From Mycobacteriales bacterium (GTDB lineage: Bacteria > Actinomycetota > Actinomycetes > Mycobacteriales > CADCTP01), in assembly GCA_035995165.1 (NCBI GenBank), contig DASYKU010000096.1, positions 115,821 to 179,820 on the forward strand: a stretch of 64,000 nucleotides of DNA. Reading direction: 5' to 3'. Shown piece after piece: positions 1 to 7,641 of this stretch. Position numbers and translations under genes: made by a program. The notes under the pieces were generated by a model. It saw only the letters and a program-made list of their open reading frames with translations. It had not been told where the DNA came from and did no database searches. Positions within the stretch are counted from its first letter, which is position 1; each line of letters begins with the position of its first letter.

Positions 1-1509
1 CACCGCCGCGACGCTGAACGCCGCCGGCACGGCCGAGTGGCCGCGGGTGACGCCCGGGGTGCTGAACGCCTTCAGTCCGGGCCGGTCGACGAAGTGGCCG
101 CGGAACGGGCTGAGCTGGAAGTACCGGTTCGCGCCGCTGAACTTCACCACGGCCAGACCGACGGTGCCGCTCGGCAGGTTGAAGCCCTCGAACGGCAGGT
201 CGTCGCCGTCCTGGGTGTCGTTGGACGCCGCGAGGACGTTGCCGGCGCCGTCGACCGCGTAGAGGTCGTAGTCGTTGCCGGAGTGGCCCTGGAGGTCGTT
301 CCACTGCAGGATCGTGGGCACGCCCGCGGAGTTGTCGGAGACCGGGTCGAGCGTCTGGATGCCCGGGCCCGGATCCCAGTCGTGCGCCTCGCCGGCGAAC
401 TTGCCGATGGTGGCGCCGGCGGGCTGGTAGTCGCCCTCCCAGTTGCCGGCGTCGTTGTCGTCGACGTTGTTCTCGTTGCCGGCGGAGCTGAAGTAGAGCG
501 CGCCGTCGTTGGTGACGTCGATGACCGCCTGCGCCGGGCCGCTGTCCTGGAACGGCGACTCGTCGAAGTAGACGACGTCGTCCACGATGATGTCCGCCCC
601 GGCCGCGCGCAGCGCCCGGATGTTGTCGGCGAAGCTCTCCTCGCTGGTGAACGCGGTCGCGAAGGTGATCTGCGCGTTCGGCGCGAGGTCGTGGACGATC
701 TCCATCATCGCGGTGCCCTCGTCGCCGGAGCCCTCCTGGCCCGGCAGCACCTGGGTGTCCGCGGGCAGGTCGCCGGAGGCGATCGAGGCGGCGAGCGAGT
801 CGACGCCGTCGGAGAGCACGCCGACCTTGACGCCGGTGCCGGTGACCCGGAAGCGGGTCCGGGCCGCGTCGGCCGCGTGCGCCTTGTCGCCCTCGGAGAC
901 GACCGAGCCCTGGTTCACGACCGCGGTGACCGCGGCCTTGGCGACCGGCTTCGCGCTGGTCCGGGCGTCGGAGAGACGCTTCTGCAGCGCGGTCGCCAGC
1001 TGCTCCTTCGTCGCCGGGGCGACCCGGCCGCCCTCGTTGGCCAGCATGGCCTGCGAGGCGACCTCGACCCGGGTGACGCCGGCCTTGCCGGCCAGCGACT
1101 CGACCGCGGCCAGTGGCACGGCCGCGCGGGTGGAGTTGGCCTTCGACGTCGCGACGATCTGGCCGCCGACGGCGGCGACCGCGGTGGCGACGGCCTTCCT
1201 GTCACCGAGCACGTCGACCGCGGTGCGGCCCTGCTTGTCGGTGCTGACGCCGGTCGCGAGGATGCCGACCCCGCTGGCGACGGCGCGGCCGCTGCTCTGG
1301 GCGGCCGCGGCGAGCAGCCGCGAGTCGACCTTCTTCTGGGTGGCGGTGCGAGCGAGCTTCGCCTGGGCGAGTGCATCGATCTGGGCCACCGTGTTCGCGG
1401 ACAGACCCCCTGTTGCCGCGGCGGTAGGTGGTGCGGCGGTCGCCGGCAGCGCGAGCCCAAGGCTCGTCGCCGCCGCCGCCACCAGGACTAGTGGACGGAA
1501 TGGACGCAT
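1..1509 (-). CDS. Exported S8-like (subtilase fold) serine peptidase, 3' end outside window
   Basis: Reads leftward and is still open at base 1, so the C-terminus is missing. The ATG at 1507-1509 follows an AGGGGGG ribosome site. Residues 1-26 form a Sec signal peptide (MRPFRPLVLVAAAATSLGLA). After an Ala-rich prosegment-like region, GVKVGVLSDGVDS carries the expected catalytic Asp. Where classical subtilases have HGTH, this protein reads DEGTAMMEIVHDLAP, so the His appears replaced by Glu in that position, with another His a few residues on. The oxyanion-hole motif SSAGNE is present. The catalytic Ser should lie beyond the edge. I infer a secreted peptidase or a divergent member of the S8/S53 clan; activity is not certain. 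Confidence 0.75.
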   Translation of the reverse strand, partial: MRPFRPLVLVAAAATSLGLALPATAAPPTAAATGGLSANTVAQIDALAQAKLARTATQKKVDSRLLAAAAQSSGRAVASGVGILATGVSTDKQGRTAVDVLGDRKAVATAVAAVGGQIVATSKANSTRAAVPLAAVESLAGKAGVTRVEVASQAMLANEGGRVAPATKEQLATALQKRLSDARTSAKPVAKAAVTAVVNQGSVVSEGDKAHAADAARTRFRVTGTGVKVGVLSDGVDSLAASIASGDLPADTQVLPGQEGSGDEGTAMMEIVHDLAPNAQITFATAFTSEESFADNIRALRAAGADIIVDDVVYFDESPFQDSGPAQAVIDVTNDGALYFSSAGNENNVDDNDAGNWEGDYQPAGATIGKFAGEAHDWDPGPGIQTLDPVSDNSAGVPTILQWNDLQGHSGNDYDLYAVDGAGNVLAASNDTQDGDDLPFEGFNLPSGTVGLAVVKFSGANRYFQLSPFRGHFVDRPGLKAFSTPGVTRGHSAVPAAFSVAAV

Positions 1510-1646
1510 CAGGTTGACCCCCCTGACCACGCAGTACGGCCGCGTGCCCCGGCGACCACACCCGACCGGGGGGCGCGAGACGGACCTTAGTGATCGGATG
1601 TCCGTTGGGGCAGACCCAATGTGGGCCTACTCGATCCAGAAGAGGC

Positions 1647-1658
1647 TTTGGTATACAA
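1647..1658. promoter_or_regulatory. Possible GntR-type operator (TTTGGTATACAA)
   Basis: The near-palindrome TTTGGTATACAA is centred on GTATAC and lies about 200 bp upstream of the DUF3311-symporter operon, in the 345-bp gap between that operon and the divergent peptidase gene. FCD-family GntR regulators often bind TTGTATACAA-like sites. No gntR gene is seen in the window, so this is a weak suggestion. I see nothing else clear in the gap. Confidence 0.3.
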
Positions 1659-1854
1659 CCGCAACCAGTACGCCGCCCGGAGCAGCACCTTTTGCCCGCC
1701 ATTTGTACGAACGGCGACACTGGTGCGCATAGCTCCCGCCGTCCGGCGCAGGACCGGCACCGGCGGGCGCGTGACCTCCCGAAATCGGCGATGCGCAGTA
1801 GTAACGTCCCGGCCGCACGGGGTGGGGTCTCAACGTCGCATGCAGGAGGTCCAG

Positions 1855-2103
1855 GTGGCCGAACCTGACCGGACCGATCGGGCACATCTCCCGACGGGTG
1901 TGAAAGTCGCGGTGACGATCCTGGTGCTCGCACCGGTCGTCGCGCTGCTCTGGGTGGGCAGCTACGCGAAGGACGGGCCCCGGCTGTGGGGCTTCCCGTT
2001 CTTCTACTGGTACCAGCTGCTCTGGGTGTTCATCGCCTCCGGCTGCACCACGGTGGCGTACTTCCTGATCAACAACGCCCGGCGTGGGGGTGGTGACCGG
2101 TGA
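1855..2103 (+). CDS. DUF3311 small membrane protein, symporter partner
   Basis: An 82-residue protein with two predicted membrane helices (about residues 17-36 and 53-72) and the motif FPFFYWYQLLWVF, typical of the DUF3311 family. The GTG at 1855 is chosen because AGGAGGT ends 4 bases upstream; the ATG at 1840 is in frame but has no such site. The stop overlaps the symporter start in a GTGA, implying translational coupling. DUF3311 proteins are usually found directly before MctP-type sodium:solute symporters and probably assist that carrier; their exact role is unknown. Confidence 0.8.
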   Translation: MAEPDRTDRAHLPTGVKVAVTILVLAPVVALLWVGSYAKDGPRLWGFPFFYWYQLLWVFIASGCTTVAYFLINNARRGGGDR

Positions 2104-3743
2104 CCGGCGTCAACTGGGTCGCGCTGACCATCGTGCTGGTGCTGTTCGTGTTCGTCACCGGGGTCGGCTTCGCCGCGGCCCGGTGGCGGCGCGCGGCCAG
2201 CATGTCCAGCCTGGACGAGTGGGGTCTGGGCGGCCGCGGCTTCGGCACGTTCGTGACCTGGTTCCTGCTCGGCGGGGACCTCTACACCGCGTACACGTTC
2301 GTCGCGGTCCCCGCGGCCATGTACGCGACGGGTGCGGTCAGCGGCTTCTTCGCGGTGCCGTACACGATCGTGGTCTATCCGATCATCTTCGTGTTCATGC
2401 CGCGGCTCTGGTCGGTCTCGCACCGGCACGGGTACGTGACGCCGGCCGACTTCGTGCAGGGCCGGTTCGGCTCCCGCGGGCTCGGGCTGGCGGTCGCGGT
2501 CACCGGCATCCTCGCCACGATGCCGTACATCGCGCTGCAGCTGGTCGGCATCCAGGCCGTGCTCGAGGTGATGGGCATCGGCGGCTCGGACAACGTGGTC
2601 GCCCGGGACCTGCCGCTGTTCATCGCGTTCGCGGTGCTGGCCGCGTACACGTACTCGTCGGGGCTGCGGGCGCCGGCGCTGATCGCGTTCGTCAAGGACT
2701 TCCTCATCTACCTGGTGGTCATCGTCGCGGTCGTCTACATCGCGGTGAAGATCGGCTTCGGGACGTCCTTCGACGCGGCGCAGAAGAAGATGGCGACGCT
2801 CAGCCCGGCCACCGGGAAACCGACCGGCTCGTTCATCCCGTCCTCCGCGCAATACCTGGCGTACGGGTCGCTGGCGCTGGGCTCGGCGATGGCGCTGTTC
2901 ATGTACCCGCACTCGATCACCGCGGTGCTGTCCTCCAAGGGCCGCAACGTGATCCGGCGCAACGCGGCGATCCTCCCGGCGTACTCGCTGGTGCTGGGGT
3001 TGCTGGCGCTGATCGGGTTCGCGGCGATCGCGGCCGGGACCAAGCCGATCGGGCTGGACGGCAAGCCGAACGCGCAGCTGGTCGTGCCGCAGTTCTTCGA
3101 GGACAGCTTCCCGAGCTGGTTCGCGGGGATCGCGTTCGCGGCGGTGGCGATCGGGGCGCTGGTGCCGGCGGCGATCATGTCGATCGCGGCGGCCAACCTG
3201 TTCACCCGCAACATCTACCGGGCGTACTTCGAGCGGGACGCGTCACCGGCGAAGCAGGCCTCGGTCTCCAAGATCGTCTCGCTGGTGGTCAAGCTGGGCG
3301 CGCTGGTCTTCGTGCTCACGCTGGACCGGCAGAACGCGATCAACTTCCAGTTGCTCGGCGGGATCTGGATCCTGCAGACGTTCCCGGCGATCGTGGTCGG
3401 CCTCTACACCCGCTGGCTGCACCGGTACGCGCTGCTGATCGGCTGGGCCGTCGGCATGATCTACGGCACGGTCGTCGCCTACAACCAGAGCAGCCCGACC
3501 CTGGCGCACTTCGGCGCCTCGATCGCGAACGTGCCGGTGTTCGAGAAGCTCGGCTACATCGGGATGACCGCGTTCGTGCTCAACCTGGTCGTCGCGGTCC
3601 TGCTCACGTTCGTGTTCCGGACCATGAAGGGCACCGAGGGCCTGGACGAGACCGAGCCCTCGGACTACCACGCCGACGCGGGCGACCCCCGGGTCGAGCC
3701 GTTGGCGGAGCTGACCTCGGACGGCCCCCGCGCCACCACCTAG
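2100..3743 (+). CDS. mctP: Sodium:solute symporter (MctP-like monocarboxylate permease)
   Basis: A 547-residue polytopic protein of the sodium:solute symporter (SSS) superfamily with about 13 hydrophobic helices starting at residue 3. Family features include WGLGGRGFGTFVTWFLLGGD near the N-terminus, YALLIGW late in the protein and a charged cytoplasmic C-terminal tail. The DUF3311 gene overlapping its start is the usual partner of the monocarboxylate (lactate, pyruvate, acetate) carrier MctP, which is the basis for the substrate suggestion; the sequence alone shows only the transporter class. The GTG start lies in the GTGA overlap. It ends 13 bases before the acetyltransferase gene. Confidence 0.85.
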   Translation: MTGVNWVALTIVLVLFVFVTGVGFAAARWRRAASMSSLDEWGLGGRGFGTFVTWFLLGGDLYTAYTFVAVPAAMYATGAVSGFFAVPYTIVVYPIIFVFMPRLWSVSHRHGYVTPADFVQGRFGSRGLGLAVAVTGILATMPYIALQLVGIQAVLEVMGIGGSDNVVARDLPLFIAFAVLAAYTYSSGLRAPALIAFVKDFLIYLVVIVAVVYIAVKIGFGTSFDAAQKKMATLSPATGKPTGSFIPSSAQYLAYGSLALGSAMALFMYPHSITAVLSSKGRNVIRRNAAILPAYSLVLGLLALIGFAAIAAGTKPIGLDGKPNAQLVVPQFFEDSFPSWFAGIAFAAVAIGALVPAAIMSIAAANLFTRNIYRAYFERDASPAKQASVSKIVSLVVKLGALVFVLTLDRQNAINFQLLGGIWILQTFPAIVVGLYTRWLHRYALLIGWAVGMIYGTVVAYNQSSPTLAHFGASIANVPVFEKLGYIGMTAFVLNLVVAVLLTFVFRTMKGTEGLDETEPSDYHADAGDPRVEPLAELTSDGPRATT

Positions 3744-3756
3744 TTAGGCTCGGGCG

Positions 3757-4260
3757 GTGCTGATCAGGGCCGCCCGACCGGACGAGTACGAGCAGATCGG
3801 CGAGCTCACGGTCCGGGTGTACCTCGCGGAGGGGTACATCCGGACCGGCTCGCACTACCTGCCGCTGCTGCGCGACTCCGCCGCCCGGGCCGAGAAGGCC
3901 GAGCTGATGGTCGCGGTCGGCAACGGCGACCGGATCCTCGGCACGGTGACGTACGCCGGCCACGGCACTCCGTACGCGGAGACCGCGACGGCACCGGACG
4001 AGGCCGACTTCCGGATGCTCGTGGTCGATCCGGACGCCCGCGGGCAGGGCGTCGGCGAGACGCTGGTGCGCTGGTGCGTCGAGCGGGCCGAGCGCGACGG
4101 CGTCCGGATCCTGCGACTGTCGACCCAGACCGGCATGGCCACGGCGGGGCGGCTCTACCTGCGGCTGGGCTTCGCCCGTACCCCGGACCTGGACTGGAGC
4201 CCGGAACCGGACGTCTCCCTGGTCACCTACGCGCGGGAGCTCACTCCACCCGGGCGATGA
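3757..4260 (+). CDS. GNAT-family N-acetyltransferase
   Basis: A 167-residue single-domain GNAT protein. The acetyl-CoA pyrophosphate loop is visible as DARGQGVGETLVRW (about residues 93-106), preceded by the beta-4 strand FRMLVVDP and followed by GRLYLRLGFAR, the usual C-terminal motif. It would transfer an acetyl group from acetyl-CoA to an amine; the acceptor cannot be read from sequence. It follows the symporter by 13 bases and may be co-transcribed. Its last 20 bases overlap tail-to-tail with the biotin carrier gene on the other strand, so the two transcripts are antisense at their 3' ends. Confidence 0.85.
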   Translation: MLIRAARPDEYEQIGELTVRVYLAEGYIRTGSHYLPLLRDSAARAEKAELMVAVGNGDRILGTVTYAGHGTPYAETATAPDEADFRMLVVDPDARGQGVGETLVRWCVERAERDGVRILRLSTQTGMATAGRLYLRLGFARTPDLDWSPEPDVSLVTYARELTPPGR

Positions 4261-4456
4261 GGTCGCCCTCCTGGACCACGTCGCCCTCGTTGACGGCGAT
4301 CTCGGCCACGGTCCCGGCCGACTCGGCCAGCACCGGGATCTCCATCTTCATCGACTCCAGGATCACCAGCGTGTCCCCGTCGTCGACGGTGTCGCCGGCG
4401 GAGGCGACGACCTTCCACACGTTCGCCACCATCTCGGCGCGGATCTCGTCGGCCAC
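4241..4456 (-). CDS. Biotin/lipoyl carrier protein, 71 residues (TB7.3-like)
   Basis: A compact biotinyl domain with the modification motif ESMKMEIP; the Lys between the two Met residues is the biotin attachment site. The GTG at 4454-4456 is preceded by AGGAGGG. The length matches the single-domain mycobacterial carrier TB7.3, which also sits near the redox sigma-factor/anti-sigma pair, as here. It lies 38 bases downstream of the biotin carboxylase gene on the same strand, so the two likely supply the carboxylase and carrier functions of an acyl-CoA carboxylase. The carboxyltransferase subunit is not in the window. Confidence 0.9.
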   Translation of the reverse strand: MADEIRAEMVANVWKVVASAGDTVDDGDTLVILESMKMEIPVLAESAGTVAEIAVNEGDVVQEGDLIARVE

Positions 4457-4494
4457 GGAACCCTCCTGTGTCGTCGGATTGAGACTACCCAGCC

Positions 4495-5838
4495 TTACGC
4501 GCGCATCCTCGCGATCAGCCCGGTGTCGTACGAGCCCGAGACGAAGTCCGGGGACTCCAGCAGCTCGGTGAAGAACGGCAGGTTGCACTTGGGCCCCTCG
4601 ACCACGAAACCGGCGACCGCGATCCGGGCCCGGGCCAGCGCGGCCGTGCGGTCCGGCCCCCAGACGCAGAGCTTGGCCATCAGCGGGTCGTAGTACGGCG
4701 TGACCGTGTCACCCTCCGCGTATCCGGAGTCGACCCGGACGCCCTCGCCGGACGGCTCCTCCCAGCGGGTGATCTTTCCCGGCCCGGGCAGGAACCGCTT
4801 CGGGTCCTCGGCGTAGACCCGCAGCTCGATCGCGTGGCCGCGGGGCGCGGGCAGGTCGTCCGGGTCCAGTGCCGGCGGGTCGCCGGCGGCCACCCGGAGC
4901 TGCTCCTCGACCAGGTCGACGCCGGTGACCAGCTCGGTCACCGGGTGCTCGACCTGCAGCCGGGTGTTCATCTCCAGGAAGAAGAACTCGCCCGTCGAGT
5001 CCGCCGGGACCAGGCACTCGACGGTGCCGGCGCCGCGGTAGTCGACGGCCTCGGCGGCCCGGACGGCGGCGGCCAGCATGTCGGCCCGCAGCGCGTCGGA
5101 CACCCCGGGCGAGGGCGTCTCCTCGGCCACCTTCTGGTGCCGCCGCTGGACCGAGCAGTCCCGCTCCCCCAGCGCCAGCACCCGGCCGTCGGCCAGCCCG
5201 AGGACCTGCACCTCGACGTGCCGCGCGTGCGCCAGGTAGCGCTCCAGGAACACCGCGGGCGAGCCGAAGAAACGCTCGGCCCGGGTCCGCGCGGTCTCGT
5301 ACGCGGTCCGCAGCTCGGTCTCGTCCGCGACCGCGGCCATGCCGATCCCGCCCCCGCCGCCGGCGGCCTTGACCATCACCGGGTAGCCGATCTCGGCCGC
5401 GGCCCGGGCGGCGGCGTCCGCGTCCGGCAGCGGGTCGGTGCCCGCGGCCACCGGCACCCCGGCCGCCTGCATGGCCTTGCGCGCGGCGACCTTGTCGCCC
5501 ATGGCCTCGATCGCCTCCGGCGCGGGCCCGACCCAGACCAGCCCGGCGTCGGTGACCCGGCGGGCGAACTCGGCGCTCTCGGCCAGGAACCCGTACCCGG
5601 GGTGGACGGCCTGGGCGCCGCTGACCCGGGCCGCCTCCAGCACCCGGGTCATGTCCAGGTACGACTGCGCGGCGGGCGCCGGTCCGAGCTCGACCGACTC
5701 GTCGGCCAGCCGCACGTGCAGCGCGCCCGCGTCGGCCTCGGAGTGGACCGCGACGGCCTTGACCCCGAGGCGCTGGCAGGTGCGGATCACCCGGACCGCG
5801 ATCTCGCCGCGGTTGGCGACCAGCACGGACTCGAACAC
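4495..5838 (-). CDS. Biotin carboxylase subunit of acetyl/propionyl-CoA carboxylase
   Basis: A 447-residue biotin carboxylase with all three domains: N-terminal FESVLVANRGEIAVRVIRT, the ATP-grasp domain with the glycine-rich loop VKAAGGGGGIGM, the EMNTRLQVEHPVTE signature, and a C-terminal domain ending about GLIARM. It catalyses ATP- and bicarbonate-dependent carboxylation of biotin on a carrier protein. Unlike the long actinobacterial alpha chains (AccA3 type), it lacks a fused biotinyl domain; that function is encoded by the small carrier gene just downstream. GTG start at 5838. Confidence 0.93.
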   Translation of the reverse strand: MFESVLVANRGEIAVRVIRTCQRLGVKAVAVHSEADAGALHVRLADESVELGPAPAAQSYLDMTRVLEAARVSGAQAVHPGYGFLAESAEFARRVTDAGLVWVGPAPEAIEAMGDKVAARKAMQAAGVPVAAGTDPLPDADAAARAAAEIGYPVMVKAAGGGGGIGMAAVADETELRTAYETARTRAERFFGSPAVFLERYLAHARHVEVQVLGLADGRVLALGERDCSVQRRHQKVAEETPSPGVSDALRADMLAAAVRAAEAVDYRGAGTVECLVPADSTGEFFFLEMNTRLQVEHPVTELVTGVDLVEEQLRVAAGDPPALDPDDLPAPRGHAIELRVYAEDPKRFLPGPGKITRWEEPSGEGVRVDSGYAEGDTVTPYYDPLMAKLCVWGPDRTAALARARIAVAGFVVEGPKCNLPFFTELLESPDFVSGSYDTGLIARMRA

Positions 5839-5900
5839 GGCCGGAACCTCCGCGATGTCGGGAACGTCGGTTCCGGAACCCTACTGTGCTGATGCTTCGC

Positions 5901-5957
5901 TCCCGGCCCGGCGCCCCCGGCGGCGTCCTCCCGGCCCGGCGCCCCCCGGCGGCGTCT
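5901..5957. repeat. Two-copy tandem repeat, 28/29 bp
   Basis: Two adjacent copies beginning TCCCGGCCCGGCGCCCC at 5901 and 5929 differ by one extra C and the last base. They lie in the 210-bp non-coding gap between rsrA (its downstream side) and the biotin carboxylase gene (its upstream side). No function is evident. Confidence 0.7.
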
Positions 5958-6048
5958 TCCCTCCGCGCCCTACCGTTGGCGCAGCGGCGGGCCGGCAGGC
6001 GCTCCGGTCCAGACACCGCCGCGCCGGGCCTCCGCTCAGTGGAGCCGC

Positions 6049-6339
6049 TCAGTCGATCCGGTACTCCACCACGGTCGTCGACTCGACGACGACGGCCTCG
6101 CGGAGCCGGATCCGGACCCGGTCGCGCAGCGTGTCGGGTGCGCGGTCGCCGCCGCAGCAGCGGGCGACGAGGGCCCTGACCTCCTGCTCCACGCCGTACT
6201 TGCGCAGGCAGGGGGAGCACTCGTCCAGGTGCACACGGATCCGCTCGGTGCGCTCGGTGGTCATCTCCCCGTCGAGGTAGAGAAAGACCTCGGCCAGCAC
6301 TTCACCGCAGTCGGTCTCGTGAGGGTCGCCGCAGCTCAC
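6049..6339 (-). CDS. rsrA: Mycothiol-system zinc anti-sigma factor RsrA
   Basis: A 96-residue ZAS-family anti-sigma factor. The zinc and redox ligands fall at Cys11, His37, Cys41 and Cys44 (HLDECSPC), the same positions used by Streptomyces coelicolor RsrA. In the reduced state it binds SigR; disulfide stress forms an intramolecular disulfide, ejects zinc and frees SigR. The GTG start overlaps the sigR stop as GTGA, so synthesis is coupled. An extra Cys pair (RCCGG, residues 60-61) lies outside the canonical motif. It is the last gene of the operon. Confidence 0.95.
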   Translation of the reverse strand: MSCGDPHETDCGEVLAEVFLYLDGEMTTERTERIRVHLDECSPCLRKYGVEQEVRALVARCCGGDRAPDTLRDRVRIRLREAVVVESTTVVEYRID

Positions 6340-6953
6340 GACGCTTCCTCCTCCGTCGCGTTCGCGCGGACCAGGCCGCGGTCCCGAGCGTAGTCCCCGA
6401 GCAGCCGCTGCAGGCCCCGCCGGCCCCGGTGCAGGCGGGACATCACGGTCCCGATCGGCGTGCCCATGATCTCGGCGATCTCCTTGTAGGAGAAACCCTC
6501 CACGTCGGCCAGGTAGACCGCGAGCCGGAAGTCCTCCGGCAGCCGCTGCAACGCGTCCTTGACGTCGGAGTCGGGCAGGTGGTCCAGCGCGTCCATCTCC
6601 GCCGAGCGCAGCCCGGTCGACTGGTGCGACTCGGCCGCCGCGAGCTGCCAGTCCTCGATGTTCTCGGAGCTGGACTGCTGGGGCTGGCGTTGCCGCTTGC
6701 GATAGGAGTTGATGAACGTGTTGGTCAGGATCCGGTAGAGCCAGGCCTTGAGGTTGGTGCCCTCCTGGAACTGGTGGAAGGCGGCGAAGGCCTTGACGAA
6801 GGTCTCCTGCACCAGGTCCTCGGCGTCGGCCGGGTTGCGGGTCATCCGCATCGCGGCCGCGTAGAGCTGGTCCAGGAACGGAAGCGCGTCCCGCTCGAAG
6901 CGCGCACGCCGCTGTTCAGCGGTCTCGTGCGCCTCCGCGGTCTCCTCCGCCAC
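6336..6953 (-). CDS. sigR: ECF RNA polymerase sigma factor SigR (thiol-oxidative stress)
   Basis: A 205-residue group 4 sigma factor. Region 2 runs about residues 22-85 ([14 protein letters not shown], then [19 protein letters not shown]) and region 4 about residues 130-185 ([20 protein letters not shown]). The GTG at 6953 is chosen because GGGAGGT lies just upstream. The gene is coupled to rsrA by a GTGA overlap. A sigma-R-type promoter 157-182 bp upstream implies autoregulation. The reading frame stays open up to that promoter with a GTG at 7100, which could give an N-terminally extended isoform like SigR-prime of Streptomyces. Confidence 0.95.
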   Translation of the reverse strand: MAEETAEAHETAEQRRARFERDALPFLDQLYAAAMRMTRNPADAEDLVQETFVKAFAAFHQFQEGTNLKAWLYRILTNTFINSYRKRQRQPQQSSSENIEDWQLAAAESHQSTGLRSAEMDALDHLPDSDVKDALQRLPEDFRLAVYLADVEGFSYKEIAEIMGTPIGTVMSRLHRGRRGLQRLLGDYARDRGLVRANATEEEAS

Positions 6954-7109
6954 CGGACCTCCCGTCGTCACGGGGGCAGTTCCCCCGGACCGCGAGGATA
7001 CGCGGGTGGTCGCCGGCCAGCCCGGCGTGGTCGCCCCGGGGTTCCATTCGGGCCAGGCCCGGGGGTCATCCCGGCGCTCGGTCGTCTCGGACAGTGTCAC
7101 GAATTCTCG

Positions 7110-7135
7110 AACGTCCTCTTCCGGCCACGCATTCC
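7110..7135 (-). promoter_or_regulatory. Sigma-R autoregulatory promoter of sigR-rsrA
   Basis: On the minus strand the -35 GGAAT (7131-7135) and the -10 GTT (7110-7112) are separated by exactly 18 bases, matching the sigma-R consensus GGGAAT-N18-GTT. It reads toward sigR, with a transcript start expected near 7100-7104. The same short region is the upstream region of the divergent ybaK gene. Confidence 0.85.
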
Positions 7136-7149
7136 GTATGGTCAGCGCC

Positions 7150-7629
7150 GTGGCAGGGCAGGGCACACCCGCGACGGCACTGCTGAGTAGGCAGAAGGTG
7201 CCGCACGAGCTGCATCCGTACGAGCGCGATCCGAGAGCGTCCTCGTACGGTTCGGAGGCGGCGCAGGCGCTCGGGGTCGAGCCCGGGCGGCTGTTCAAGA
7301 CGCTGGTCGTGACCCTCGACGGGAGGCTCGCCGTCGGCGTCGTCCCGGTCACCGGCTCGCTCGACCTGAAGGCGATCGCGGCGGCCCTGGGCGGGAAGAA
7401 GGCGGCGATGGCGGAGCCGGCCGCGGCCGAGCGGGCCACCGGGTACGTCACCGGCGGCATCTCCCCGCTCGGGCACCGGTCCCGGCTGCCGGTGGTGGTG
7501 GACGCCTCGGCCACGCAGTGGGAAACGGTCTACGTGAGCGCCGGCCGTCGTGGCCTGCAGGTCTCGCTCGCCCCGGCCGACCTGGTCCGGGTCGCGGCGG
7601 CCACCGTCGCGCCGATCGCCGGGTCGTGA
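7150..7629 (+). CDS. ybaK: Cys-tRNA(Pro)/Cys-tRNA(Cys) deacylase YbaK
   Basis: About 159 residues, a full-length YbaK/EbsC-family trans-editing domain that hydrolyses Cys from mischarged tRNA(Pro). Family landmarks are the N-terminal strand [10 protein letters not shown], the Lys motif GRLFKTLVV, and the Gly/Ser loop [13 protein letters not shown] at 7150 is chosen from the family's usual N-terminus; an in-frame ATG at 7138 would add four residues. No clear ribosome site is visible, so the message may be nearly leaderless. It is divergent from sigR, and the sigR promoter lies immediately upstream. Confidence 0.9.
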   Translation: MAGQGTPATALLSRQKVPHELHPYERDPRASSYGSEAAQALGVEPGRLFKTLVVTLDGRLAVGVVPVTGSLDLKAIAAALGGKKAAMAEPAAAERATGYVTGGISPLGHRSRLPVVVDASATQWETVYVSAGRRGLQVSLAPADLVRVAAATVAPIAGS

Positions 7630-7641
7630 TTGGGTGACCGG

